A DNA stretch of 64,000 bases from assembly GCA_014773175.1 (NCBI GenBank), contig VXCM01002830.1, positions 7,491-71,490 on the forward strand, in the 5' to 3' direction. How positions within the stretch are numbered: position 1 is the first letter of the stretch; every line of letters begins with the position of its first letter. The translations under genes and the position numbers were made by a program. Shown here in pieces: positions 12,694-24,376 of the stretch. The stretch comes from Lucifuga dentata (Eukaryota > Chordata > Actinopteri > Ophidiiformes > Bythitidae). Below the pieces are notes generated by a model. It was not told the origin of the DNA. It searched no databases and worked only from the letters and a program-made list of their open reading frames with translations.

Positions 12694-14117
12694 ACAGACT
12701 AGTTGAGTGCACTGGAGAGAGCAAGGAAAGAAGGCAGGAGGAGGAGACATAGAGGGAGGAGGAGCAGTTGACAGGAGGAGGTCTAGCCTGAACGGTGTTC
12801 CGTCACGTCTCTAGCCATCCTTGACAAATAACACCTTTCTCCTTCTTTCTCTGAGCACTCTCTCCAAGCTTGCCTGTTCTTCCTTTTTTCCTCTCTCCTC
12901 TTGATTCCTCTATAATCTGCTGTTTTCTCAGTTTTCCCGCTCCTCTTTTTTCACTCCTCTTTTTGCATGTCTCTCAAGGTTTCCCTTTCCACATCTCCCC
13001 ACTCAAGGTCTCTCCTTTCCTCTTTCAGCTCTCAGTCAGTTTGCCTGCTTCGCTGAGGCATTGAGAGGTACTTTGTGAATAGCAGTGTTGCCGGGTTTAA
13101 AGCATTCTTCAGTTACTCTTCCTCTCCAAGCTTTCCCCAGACAGGCAGAAAGTTTAAAAACTTGGATTAAAAAGTTTTTCAATCCTTTGCTTTGAATGAT
13201 GAAATCTTTAATGGGGAAAAAAGGGATAAATTTAACACTGGCAGAAGCAGTTAGTCTGTGTTTCAGAGGAGATGTCATAAGGCAGTAAAGTCCATTTCTA
13301 CTGTGGCAAGTACAGCTTTGACAATTATCATCTTCCAGATGTCACAGCTGCAGTTGAGGGCTTCTGCCAAGTCCCACTCATATCCAATGCACAGACACGA
13401 TTCCCAGTATGGTGACATAAAAAGTAGAAGTCCATAAACCAGTCAAAAGCTGCTCCTCTCTCTCCCCACAGAGATGAAAAAATAAAACCATACATGAAAG
13501 TAAAAACGGCTTTAGGAGAAGTAATCACAGCATTACAAGCAGTTTGGCAGATGTTCGTATGAAGGAAAACTTTTTATGGTCATGGTTTATCCAGGAAGGA
13601 AGCTGCACCAAGGAATGGCGAAAGTGGCGGATGGCGTGATGCAGAGAGAGAATGATCGAAAAAAGACCAAACCAATCACCAAATCTCATCTTCTCTCCAG
13701 CTGGCTCTGAAAGGGCTATGGAAGAAAGGGAGGGGCAGCATCTGTCCTGCAGCCTAGAGTGAGTTTGCGTGTGTGTGTATGTGTGTGTGTGTGCATCTGT
13801 GTTTGTGATTTAATGTGGGTAGTGAATGTTTTGAGCGAAGGCTGCACGTCTGCCAGTTCCACTAATTTAATTGTGGTCTACAGCTGTGCCAAAGTGTGGG
13901 TGTGTATGTGTGTGTGTGTGTGTGTGTATTTGTGTATGGCCCTGTTGGATGGCAGTGCAGGTTCCATTGGGCTGGTGAGTGGGAGGTGAGTGCTGCTGCT
14001 TTACTTTAATCTGCTAAACTGTAATCTGGGGGCAAGACCCTTACAGTGCCCACTTTATGCCAGCTGTCTGCTCTGTCCCTGTTAATCTGACACCCTCCAA
14101 ACACCCGCTTAACTCAC

Positions 14118-14121
<4 letters not shown>

Positions 14122-14159
<38 letters not shown>
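14122..14159. repeat. (CA)n microsatellite
   Basis: Uninterrupted CA run. Confidence 0.9.
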
Positions 14160-14160
<1 letters not shown>

Positions 14161-14300
14161 TTCAAAGTGCACTTCTGCTCTTTCTACTGCAGTGGAACTT
14201 TGATTTGTGTGTGTTTCTTGGTAACCTGGACCCCCTAAGGCACAACTACAGCTCCCAGTAAAGTTATGACATTAGCCTGCCTTGATCAAGTCTCTCTCAC

Positions 14301-14303
<3 letters not shown>

Positions 14304-14340
<37 letters not shown>

Positions 14341-14341
14341 N

Positions 14342-14380
<39 letters not shown>
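14304..14380. repeat. (GT)n-N-(GA)n compound microsatellite
   Basis: The reverse-complement arrangement of the 9015-9084 compound repeat, again broken by an N (14341). Confidence 0.95.
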
Positions 14381-14383
<3 letters not shown>

Positions 14384-15267
14384 TTTACTGCCATTCTGCC
14401 ATTGGCTCTTGTCCTCTTTCATCCTTATATTCTCTTCCTCCACTTTTCTCTCGCTGTAACCTATCTCACTTAAATTTTCTGTTTTCTTAATTTCTCTCCA
14501 GTGATCCTTTCTGTCTTTCCAATCTTCAATTCCATCTGTTATTTTCCACACATTTCTTTCTCTGTCTCCATTACAGAGAAAGGGACTAACTTGGACAATA
14601 TTTCTGCTCAGTCCTGATTGTGTACTGCATCCATTGGTCTATAATAAACACTTTTCAATGTGACACTGCAATGAATTGTAAATGCTGGAGCAGAGGCTGA
14701 AGGAATAGAAGAATGGATTATCCATTGAAAATCCTTTTAAAATGACACAACTTTAATTTGCTATGTTATCATGACAGCTGCTGTGTGTATGATCACACAA
14801 AACTGTTCATCTGGTCTTTATGCAGGTAGTGCTTGGCTTTGTATTGGAATGTCAGGCTGTTTCCTCCTTGAACAATTGTTTTCCGCTAGACTGTTTTTTG
14901 ATGAATTGCCATGGTAGCCAGTACCGATGCAAGGTTGTCAAGGCAACACAGAAGCCTCTAAGTCCCCTACCTTGACCCATCTAATCAATGCAGAGAGCAC
15001 AGAGAGCATTTGACTTTCCTTCAACATATATATATGTTATAGATAGTTACACATATTTATTCCTAAAGCTAGTACAACCTAATTTTTGGCTGTCCTGGTG
15101 GTTTTTCTCAGTGTTTAAGAACCTCGTTGTTTCCATTTTGTGTGTGAAAGTTCACTAACAAACAACATGTGCGTACTGTCAAAAAGGAGCGATTTGAGAG
15201 AAAAGAGGAAAGATGGAGTCAAAGGCACTGAGGAGAGGCATACCCACACTCAGAAAGAAGAAGGAGC

Positions 15268-15549
15268 ATGAGGCCTGAGGTCAGAGGTCAGGAAAGACAT
15301 AGTGCTGAAAGGGCCTGTCATCGAGTTGCTGAAAACAGGCAGCAAAACCGAGAGAACAGGAAGGAGAAGGTGCCAAGGCCAGAAGAGAGGCCTAGAGAAG
15401 AGAAGGAAAAGGCGCCAAGGCCAGAAAAGAGGCCTAGACACAATGAAGGGAAAATGAAGAATGATGAGATCCAGGAAAGTCTGTTTGATCCTGATAATGA
15501 GCCATCTTTAAATGTGTTGATAGATGAAGTTTTAGCAGAAGATCGTTAA
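15268..15549 (+). pseudogene. unrecognised charged reading frame (93 codons)
   Basis: ATG-initiated frame rich in Glu, Arg and Lys. It contains two nearly identical KxPRPExRPR units (about residues 34-57) and an acidic C-terminal part, LFDPDNEPSLNVLIDEVL. It ends in TAA at 15547. An ATGATG follows at once in the same frame, opening a further 47 codons rich in Glu and Val (15550-15693). The sequence composition suggests a coiled or disordered protein rather than an enzyme. No family is recognised. The in-frame stop and the change of frame downstream suggest decay, although several short overlapping frames are also possible. Confidence 0.35.
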
Positions 15550-15640
15550 ATGATGGAGACAAGTGTCGACCAGCTGGTTGAGGAGGTGCAGAGGGTGGAA
15601 AAAACATGGGAAAAACCTTCTGAAGTTGAGAGAGCTGTGA

Positions 15641-16093
15641 GTGAACTTGAACGGGTGTCTGCAGGGAGTTCACTACCTGGGTTTGCCATTTAAACGATCA
15701 GAAAGTTCATCACCTGTGTTTGACCCATTTAAACGGTCAGAGAGTTCATCACCTGCAAGTGTGTTTGATCGGCTGGGAGGAGAAGAGAATCCCAGTGTGA
15801 ATGATCGATTGGGAGAAGGGGAAGAGACACTGCCTGTCCTGCTACCAGTCCAAGAGATCATAGAGGAAAGGTCGCTACCTGCGCTGTTACCTGTTCAAGA
15901 GGGAGGTGGATTGCAACCAGGAGAAGAAGGAAGATCACCACCTGAGTTACTACCTGTTCAAAGGGAGTATGGATCATCAGGATCGTCAGACCGTAAGAAA
16001 GGAGGGAAGAGAGCATGGGGAGAAAATGCCGAAGAATGCAATAAGAAAAGAATAATTATAATATCTAAAAGAAAGATTATAATAAAACGTTGA
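15641..16093 (+). pseudogene. unrecognised repetitive reading frame (150 codons)
   Basis: This frame overlaps the end of the upstream one in another register. From about residue 17 it shows two copies of PFKRSESSSP, then VFDRLG and VNDRLG, three copies of a LLPVQ-ending unit, and a Lys/Ile-rich basic tail. The repeat phase agrees with the upstream frame only if a small indel lies near 15670-15700, so the first 15 or so codons here are probably out of phase. No homology is recognised; a retroviral accessory product or a broken host gene are both open. Confidence 0.35.
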
Positions 16094-16681
16094 TTTACTG
16101 TTGATTAATATAGCAGAAGTACATAGTAGTAAGAGAGTGTTAAAAGTAAAGTAACTAATGCTAATGAGATAAAATGTATTAACAATGTGTTAATAAACAA
16201 TAAAAATGTTGTTACCTTATTTCTGTGAAAATAATGACAGTTTTAACCTTACAGGTTTCACTGGGGAGTGAAGAAAGATGTGCTACACGTCTGTATACAA
16301 TGTATGTGAATAGAATGTGAAACGGGGTAAGAATGTTTTGATGAAAGATAAAATCAAAGTATTTTACGATGTATTACCTGAATGATTAGAGTGTAATATG
16401 TATTAAACCAAATAATCATGATTTAAGTGAACTTTGATGCATTTGTATTGAATCAAATAATCATGACTATGTAACCTTTGATACAGTTTGCAACTGAATG
16501 TCCAGTATTTGCTGTGGTGCTGACTGTTAAGTGATTTTTGCTGATCATGTAACTGAAAGTTTCAATAACAGGAAACAGATTGAAGAAAATTATGTTGCCC
16601 AACTCAGGCTTGGGGACGTTAGGGGTGTTTTCCACTGATAAGCAATAACACTGAACAGTTTGAGGGTGAGATAATATCTGT

Positions 16682-16798
16682 CCAATGATAAGCAAGAATG
16701 ATAAAGTTACATCTGTGATTGGTTTAATAACTCTGACACCATAGAAGCAGAATTGATGTGATTGGTTTGTGAAAATGATATCATGAGTAGCATAAAAG
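16682..16798 (+). promoter_or_regulatory. CCAAT x3 and TATA-like cluster
   Basis: CCAAT at 16682-16686, inverted copies (ATTGG) at 16718-16722 and 16761-16765, and ATAAAAG at 16792-16798 are spaced like a Pol II core promoter. They lie inside the candidate LTR. Confidence 0.4.
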
Positions 16799-16927
16799 TT
16801 AAAGTTTTAGCATTTTTAGGTATGAGATTCTTTGGAGGCACGGGGGGACCCTGTCCAACTGGTCGTCCATCAGGGGACAAAAAAGCATCAAGAAAAGAAG
16901 ACTCGGGATGGGTGAAGCAAAGTAACC

Positions 16928-16954
16928 CCGCAGATCTCCAGAGGGAGATTGCGG
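16928..16954 (+). other. stable hairpin in putative leader
   Basis: CCGCA plus ATCTCC pairs with GGAGAT plus TGCGG around an AGAG loop, with one bulged G. It lies about 130 nt after the TATA-like box. Confidence 0.45.
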
Positions 16955-17208
16955 TGTTTTTGCTCTTTTCTTAATGGACTTTTGGGGTCAAAGGTCAAGT
17001 TCAAGAAGAGTTTTGAAAGTTGAGATTGGAATTTAAGAGTGTTTTTTCCCTTTTTATGGGGTAAGATGATTTTAATGTGTGATTTTTATTGAAGTGAGTC
17101 TGAAGTATTTTTAGTGATTTTGAAATGATTTCTTGTATTTTTGATCTTTTTCTAAATTCTTGATATTGCTGCTTTTGATCATTTTTGCTGTATGCTTGAG
17201 CAACTTAA

Positions 17209-17214
17209 AATAAA
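17209..17214 (+). terminator. AATAAA polyadenylation signal
   Basis: AATAAA lies about 410 bp after the TATA-like box and is followed by T-rich sequence (17240-17290), a plausible cleavage context for the candidate LTR. Confidence 0.4.
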
Positions 17215-17998
17215 ATTAACTCTTTGTCGTTAAAGTACCAGCCTTTTATCATTTTTGATTGGTTCTTTTTGACGTTTTTGAGTATTTTTAGCCTCTCCTT
17301 GGTGATGTAAAATAAGACAGCCTGTGTATGAAGTATTTATGAGTTACACATGGGTTTCTGAAAGGTTAACTTGGACTTAATGATGATTTAACAGCACCTT
17401 AGCAGTAAAAGTATACTTACTGCTAAAACTTTATTCTCACAATTATAACAACAGTTGCATATAAGAAGAATAGCTGTCGTTAACTAAAGTTCATACAGTA
17501 ATGTTAATGGGGCGGGCCACGTCTTAATTGAAGCTGTATGTGAAATAGGTGAGGCTTTAGGATAAAGACAGTTAGTGAGTGAGACAAATATTCTTCGACC
17601 TAGCCTGAATCATAAGACTAGAATTCTACATTTTAATATGATGTGGACTGGTCTAGATCACTTTGGCGTGGGGCTAGCCTAGACTACCTGTAATGGGGTC
17701 TCAGGGTTACAGTACACACACACACACAAAGGTCCTGATTAGGAACTAACAGAGCTGTAAATCAAGGATATTGTAGGTTACTTATATTCTTGATTACAGA
17801 TTTTACTGAGTTTTAACAAGCAACAATATGACCTTTAATTACTTTCTTCAACAGTTGCACTTGGGAAATAATTCTATGTTCAACCTTCTGATGAAGATAA
17901 GAATGGCTTGTTAGCATTCCTTCCATTTGTTATTGAAATTGAGGGATTCAGTTCATTTGAATATTGGCTGGACCCTTTCCCTTTATTTTTAATACACA

Positions 17999-18110
17999 GT
18001 AAATTTTGCTGTGTTGAATTAACACTATAAGAGTTGAATGGGACCAAATAGACTCAGGCCTAGTGTTAAATTAACTCCAATAGTGTTAATTCAACACAAC
18101 AAAATTTACT
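17999..18110. mobile_element. short palindromic MITE
   Basis: The left arm AGTAAATTTTGCTGTGTTGA and the right arm ending AACACAACAAAATTTACT form about 31-bp arms with one mismatch around a spacer of about 50 bp. Confidence 0.6.
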
Positions 18111-18631
18111 ATGTCGGGAACCAATGCTACTGACAGCATTCTTTATTGCATCCATTCTTCATTTTTGAGAAACTTGAGGACAAATGCAGTTTTCAGCATC
18201 TAGAATTTTAAATTAAAACATTTGTCATTAACTTGTTTTCCCTCTATAGTTTCCTCAGTTACCTGAGATGTCCTGTCCAAGCAGCTGTCACTGAAATCTT
18301 CTATTAATTTATTACTGAGAAAGCTAATTTTCAGTGAAGAAAAACTCATTTATTCACAGCAATCACACCTCATTTCTGTGCAGCAATTTCTATGAATCTC
18401 TAATACTTTTCTATGGGGCACCAAATGTAAAAGTGCAACTCAAATGTAAATACATGTTCTTGACGATTTCCTTCTTACCTTTTGAAGTTTCAATATTTGT
18501 ATTCTGGCGAGCACAAACTGACACTGGCATATGTTTGTGTTGTGCTCTGCTTTTTCTCTTGCATTGGTTTCAGCTGAACTTAAAAACAGAAAAACTCACA
18601 ACCTTCCGCTGTCAATCACCTCCCCCATATT

Positions 18632-18660
<29 letters not shown>
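18632..18660. repeat. (CT)n microsatellite
   Basis: Short CT run. Confidence 0.85.
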
Positions 18661-18662
<2 letters not shown>

Positions 18663-19230
18663 TTTCTAGCAGAAGTTTTAGCGTGACCTATTATGTGCTC
18701 ATATAACCCTGGAAGTCTGATGCCATCAAAATTTTGCAGGTACCAATTATTGCCCAGCTTCCTCCTGCTTTCCTTCCTTCCTGTAAAAATGGCTTTTAAG
18801 CGGTACTGAAAATTCGGTGTGTCCCCCACTGCTCTTTTGACAAGCCAAATAGGGTCACCCTCCTCTATTCTACTGTTTCCATCACTTTACTGTCGGCGAG
18901 AGTGTCTAATAACTGAACAAAACAATGACTATCTGAAGTACAAATATATGTCCATGTACTAGAGAGGCTTTCAGGCCCTCATTGTTCCAAAGCTCAGGTA
19001 ACATGCTCCGCAGTGTGTACTGTATGTGGCAGGTAGTCTGTGCACATCATGCTGAGCTCAGAACAGTGAACACCAACATGATCATTATTCACAGTGAGAA
19101 CCTGCTGTGGGAAACTGACAGCACTGCTCCAGGTTTAAAATATGTTTAAACTGATAAACAGGAATAAATACTGGTGCGAGGTTATCCATCCTACTTACTA
19201 GTTTAGTAAAAAGTCCTTTCCTTCTCCTTG

Positions 19231-19231
<1 letters not shown>

Positions 19232-19264
<33 letters not shown>
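19232..19264. repeat. (CT)n microsatellite
   Basis: CT run just before the LINE 3' end. Confidence 0.9.
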
Positions 19265-19265
<1 letters not shown>

Positions 19266-19269
19266 GACT

Positions 19270-19805
19270 TTCCATCTTTGCAGCAAAAGCAATTAGGTAT
19301 AACAGCTACTTCAGGATAAACTTCAAAATCCTTCTAATTGCCTACAAATCTCTCCATGCGCCCCTACATATATCTCAGAACTTCTTACCCCTTACAGCAC
19401 CACCAGACCCCTCAGATCCACCCACCATGGCATGTTGGCCCTGTTTGTGGGGAAAAAAAAAGGCCGGGGACAGAGCTTTTTCTGTTGCGGATCCTCAGCT
19501 CTGGAATAGTCTGCTAAAGGCTGAGTCTGTTGATGCTTTTAAGTTGCACCTTAAGACCCACTTTTATTCTCTGGTTTTTAATTGTGTTTAACTTGTTTTG
19601 TTTTGTTTTTATTTCTATTTTTACCTGATTCCCTGGGTTTTAAATTGTGTTTAAACTTGTTGCTATTTTAATTTTGCCTTATTCATCTATGCAATATGTC
19701 TCTATGCTTGTATGTGTATGTATATATGTCTTTGTGAAGCACTTCAGTGCAAAAAACCTGTTTGCTTTTAAAGTGCTATATAAATGAAATAAACTTGAAA
19801 CTAAA
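19270..19805 (+). mobile_element. LINE 3' end (CR1/L2/Rex-like)
   Basis: A decayed frame gives FKILLIAYKSLHAP, then a frame break, then GDRAFSVADPQLWNSL and FKLHLKTHF. The tail AAAGTGCTATATAAATGAAA is typical of fish LINEs. 5'-truncated and frameshifted. Confidence 0.75.
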
Positions 19806-21097
19806 TATTTCATGTAGGGCATAAAATACATTCAGGCCCCAGCATACTTCAAATAACATAAGACAAAAGCCAGTGAACACTGCACCCAGTATATACTTAA
19901 AAACTGCATTTTTTTTTATGCCACTAGGTGCTACAGAATGGTCATGAGTCACCTCTTACCAGAGATGGCAGGGAAATATGTTTACAATTGACTAAGAGAG
20001 GAGTTGGCAGTGGCTAAAGTTTATATAGTAACAAAAAGAAGGCAAAGAGAGAGAGGAAGTTGTTTTAAGCAGTGTAGGAAGGAAGATGGAGTATTTTCTC
20101 TGTTTATTCTAAAAATGTGGGGTTGAGACGTGTTCTAGAGGAAGTATGGACTGTCTAGCTTGATCTCTGGACAACCAGCTACATGATATTTGGAACAATT
20201 ACAGTCAGGGAGAGGCAATGGAAGTAGAAAGACAAAAGTTTGCCTTGAGGCCCTACACCAAAAAAGCCTGAATCACTTGAGCCTTGCAAGATGTCTTTTT
20301 CCCTGAAAGATCAACTTTGTGTGCAGTATACTGTGGCCTGTAGCCAGCATCACTGCTGGCAAGGTTTCAGTCTTTCTTTCTGTGTGCAGTTTGCATATTT
20401 TAACAGAGGCTTCCTTAAGTTTTCTTCCACAGTCCAAAGTCATGCAAACCAAGTGAACTGTAAACTCTAAACCCCACAGGAACCAACCTGTCAGTGCCTG
20501 TCTGACTCTGTCAGCTCTGTGCTTCCTTGCCTTCTGCCCAACGCATAAGCAGGTAAGGAAAATTTATTAAAGTAAGAGGTCATATTAGAAACAGAAGCTA
20601 ATTAATGTCCCCTGAAAAGCTGGAAAAATGCTGACAGAGGAAGTAAATGAAAGTATCCTCCTAAATAACTAGCGCTGACATGACCTCAAGGTAAATTAGT
20701 CCTGAGCTGCTTCTATGGAGCTGTTCAGTGACCAACAAAGCTATTAGCTGCTTTAGCATTAGCAGCCATAGATCTGAGTAAGCATACTGCTTCTTATATC
20801 CATACCCTTCAATGTTTAATTATGTTTTTTATTACTTTCATTATTCACTTAAAGTGTTGTTTTTAATAAAAATGCTGCTTCCAGCCTTAAAGCTGACTGG
20901 TTGCCTTAAATTGTTTTCTTGGTTAAAAGTCAAATAATTCTTAGAAAAAAAGGGTAGGATTTTTTTAAATAAATAAGCTAAAAGTAACTTGATTGATGAC
21001 TGAAAGAACATGCAACTGTTGTAAAATGACTTCAGTATTGTTTACCCAAAACGCTTTCCCTAAGGCACTGAATTTACCAAAAGGAATCTTCTTAAAG
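19806..21097. other. non-coding stretch
   Basis: No gene, tRNA or clear repeat recognised. Confidence 0.5.
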
Positions 21098-21101
21098 TTA
21101 A

Positions 21102-21510
21102 AGGACCATACCGGCCATTCTGCATGTTTAAATGTAATATATTCAATTTTCATACATGTTATGTTACTGACAATCATTTCCTAAAGCATACTACTGGAAC
21201 ANTAATATATTCAATTTTCATACATGTTATGTTACTGACAATCATTTCCTAAAGCATACTACTGGAACAGTGACTTAAAAAAAAAAAAATTCCTATCCTC
21301 CAGACTTTGGTCTGGAAGGTAAGGAGGTTAAGGTTTCAGGTAGGTTTCAGTTCATTCTGGTATGCTATTAAAATCAACTTGTGACACTTGAAATGTTCTT
21401 GGGATAGGTAATCCATCATCGAGATGGAATACACATCAAGATGTGTATTCATGTTCTTTTCAAAATTATGTAATTTTAACATTTAAGCACAATAAAAAGC
21501 GCGGACTAAT
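21102..21510 (-). mobile_element. TTAA-flanked MITE, truncated inverted copy
   Basis: It starts after TTAA at 21098 and matches the reverse complement of the right half of copy 3 (CATACTACTGGAAC, CAGTTCATTCTGGTATGC, ATTAAAATCAACTTGT). It fades near 21510 without the second terminus. A 67-bp repeat around the N at 21202 is an assembly artefact. Confidence 0.75.
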
Positions 21511-21639
21511 CTGAAAATGCTTCCAGTTGTCAGATCTTCACTACAGTGCTTGAATGCACCACTAGGATTGTCTCTCCTGAGGTTTCTTCCATTTTTTTTT
21601 TTTTTTTTTTTTTTTTTACCTTACATGCATTTTTTAATA

Positions 21640-21770
21640 GAATTTTCCTTGTCTTTTTAAAGAGCTTGGGCTGGGTCAGGAACCATTGCTGTGTGGGGCT
21701 GTGAACGCCCTTTTTGAGATGTTGTATGTGATATTGGGCTATACTGATGACTTGACTTGACCTGACTTGA
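21640..21770 (+). repeat. dispersed LINE-tail-like repeat, copy 2
   Basis: It holds AAAGAGCTTGGGCTGGGTCA, GATATTGGGCTATACTGA and CTTGACTTGA, the usual end of this family. Confidence 0.7.
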
Positions 21771-22047
21771 TGCTGCCTCTGTACGTGTAATGCACCCATC
21801 ATCTGGCCAGGAGCCAACTCCTAATGAGTTAGGAAACCTCTCGAAGTTTCTTAAATATTTAAGTAATAACATTTAGGAATATTTATGCATGTTTTGTATT
21901 TTATGTAATTCTAAGAACAAGAGAAAAATTGAATTATTCTCAGAAGTTTAAGAGCAAAATTTTCCCCAGAGCTTTTATATGTATGTCCTGCAGTACAAAC
22001 ATCTGCTATTAGCAATTGTTACCTTTACAGGTACAAACCATTTCTAG

Positions 22048-22083
<36 letters not shown>

Positions 22084-22523
22084 TCAGAATGGTTGCATTT
22101 AATTTAGCTGTGCCTTCACCAGGACCTTGATATTGTCCAGGACTGAGTCACTGGCATGGATCACTGGCATGCCTAAATGAAGCCATCATTAATGTCTGGC
22201 TATACATGTCAAAATGGCCCTTGTGAAAAAGGTCTATTACTTTTCTTGAGGCACACTCTTACTCTTCTTTGAAGTTTCTCAATAGCACCACATTTTCACA
22301 CAGAGAGACCGCCATGCCATTTAAATCAATTATATAAGTTTCAATGGATGGTTTTAGTGTCATATGAGCTACAGTTTATACATCAAATCCCTTCTTATTC
22401 ATCCTGTGAACACTCATGCCTACTCTTTAATCCTGCCCTTATTCTTTGGTTGCCTGCTTTTTCCTCTTCACTTGCAGTATGTCCTTTTTTAGTTTTTTGT
22501 TTTTTTACAGTCTGACAGCATAA

Positions 22524-23048
22524 AGGCCTCAGTATGCTTCAGGAGAACTACGTTGTACCACGTCGGAATGCAAACCGTGTTTATATCTGTTCAGAATGCT
22601 CACGCTCGTAGGTGGGGTGAAAACCCTGCTGTCATAGAGAGGGACAGAGTGAGAGACTGAGAACTANATGCTCACGCTCGTAGGTGGGGTGAAAACCCTG
22701 CTGTCATAGAGAGGGAAGGGGTGGTTAACAGGAATGCTGCATCTTCTGTGTGTCGACATAAATGGGATAATGGTGCCCACTTTCTCTCCCAGAAGGTATT
22801 CATGACCTAATGCAGGGTTGTTAACACTGATGGTGACAGAAACAGTTATGGGGCACAGTCAGAAAACCCTGTCTACTTTCAAACCTCAACATGACCAATC
22901 TCTGCATAAACTCCACATAACTGTTGGTTTGTCCAATTTGGAAAGTTAAAAAGTTACAAATTTTGCAGCCCCTTACAATTTCGAGGTTGGAAAGGAGGTT
23001 TCAGATGTTATCAAGCAATCTGACTTTATTTGATGCATACTGAGGCCT
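22524..23048. mobile_element. inverted-repeat MITE
   Basis: AGGCCTCAGTATGCTTCA at 22524-22541 and TGATGCATACTGAGGCCT at 23031-23048 are inverted with one mismatch. It includes a partly duplicated assembly join at the N at 22668. Confidence 0.6.
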
Positions 23049-23921
23049 GATTGAATGACTGCAGTTGTTCAAAGATTTTCTCATATAAAAAAATCCTCTA
23101 ACCTCTGATCACTGTGAACACAGAATCTCTGCAGCTTAAAAAAAAACAACAAAAAACAAACAAACCAAAAAAAAAACAAAAAACACTACCTGAATAATTA
23201 AAATATGCTTAAAATGAACACGAAAAAATGTAACCACCAAACCAAACAATGCGTTATCATTAGCTAAAGCTCCCAATAACCATTACACACAAACACTAAA
23301 TTTTTCTCTGGCTTAGACTATTCAGGGATTAACTATTTTCCACACTTAGAGTGGCCTGTGTTTTGAAGACGTCATTGAAATAAGCGTAAACAAGTCATTG
23401 CTGCACTGTGGTCATACTGATCGTACCTTAATATGGACACCTTAATATGGATTAAAAGGGATCTTTTAATTGAATGGCATCCTTGTCGGGTTTTCTTTCC
23501 TTCCCCGAAATCAATAAGCAGTGCTTACCTGTCTGTAAATTGATTGATATGAAATATGTGCAGCCTCGTACTCATAAGAGTTAGAATAAATTAGAACTAA
23601 TGCCTTAATTGGGAGGTAGATTATATGCAAAACCTAATACACAATAACATATATAAAATGGAAATGCACAGCATTTTTGAGCATGAATGCAACAGGATGA
23701 TGCTCCAGTTCTGCTTATACTGTATCAGCATGCAGCACTTATTAAAACTGCTATGGGAAAGTTTTGAGTGTAAGGTGTATGGTTGATAACCTCTGAGCCA
23801 GATTTACACAATTACCTGAAAAGTTTGCAAAGTCAATTGTCTGGAAACACTGTACATTTCAGTCTTGACCTTGATTTTAGCAGTAAAATGTTAAGAGGCC
23901 GTGTCTGGATCTCTCTTCTAA

Positions 23922-23922
<1 letters not shown>

Positions 23923-23957
<35 letters not shown>

Positions 23958-23958
23958 A
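23923..23958. repeat. (AAC)n microsatellite
   Basis: About 11 AAC units. Confidence 0.9.
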
Positions 23959-24351
23959 AAACACTTTTGGAAACACATTCAGAAACAACACTGATCTAAT
24001 TGTTGCTGCTTCAACATATTTGAAACAAACAACCCTGAATATGGCAGTATTTGCCATCTGGAAACACTTAAGAGAAAGTCATGAGCAGCTTTGAGCAACA
24101 CAGTAAAAGGAGAAAATGAAAACGCGATATGAAATATAGCAAGAGGAGAAAATAATCCCAGCCAGAGACACATTCAAAGAGCAGCCAATATGAAAAGAAG
24201 ATAATGGGTTATTTGTCAGGGAATTCAAGTGTCTCATTCTTATAAACTGCAGACAGGCAGCTTCACTGTGCAACTGTAGCCATGGAAACCCATTTTCTGT
24301 CTCCTATGGAAAGAGAAATTATTGTCACTTTAGGTAATTTTGTCATAGTGG

Positions 24352-24376
24352 CCCCCCCCCCCCNCCCCCCCCCCCA
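24352..24376. repeat. poly-C run with N
   Basis: A C homopolymer interrupted by an N at 24364. Confidence 0.9.

Larger units (their letters stand above)
12700..15176. other. non-coding stretch
   Basis: Apart from GT/CA and GA microsatellites nothing is recognised. Open frames here are made of repeat codons. Confidence 0.6.
15177..17711 (+). mobile_element. candidate solo LTR with frames in U3 (unrecognised element)
   Basis: The interval begins TGTC and ends TACA (TGT...ACA, as retroviral LTRs do) and is flanked by GTAC on both sides (15173-15176, 17712-17715), a possible 4-bp target duplication. From left to right it holds Glu/Lys/Arg-rich frames, an AT-rich part with degenerate tandem repeats near 16390-16490, three CCAAT or inverted CCAAT boxes, a TATA-like box, a structured GC-richer leader and an AATAAA. 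That order matches U3-R-U5. No gag, pol or env frame and no primer-binding site are seen, so if this is a retroelement it is a solo LTR. The 4-bp match could be chance. A broken host gene with its own promoter is the alternative. Confidence 0.35.

Noticed and set aside
23923..23958. (AAC)n run as a possible CRISPR-like or tandem coding array
   Set aside because: A plain trinucleotide microsatellite with no spacers.
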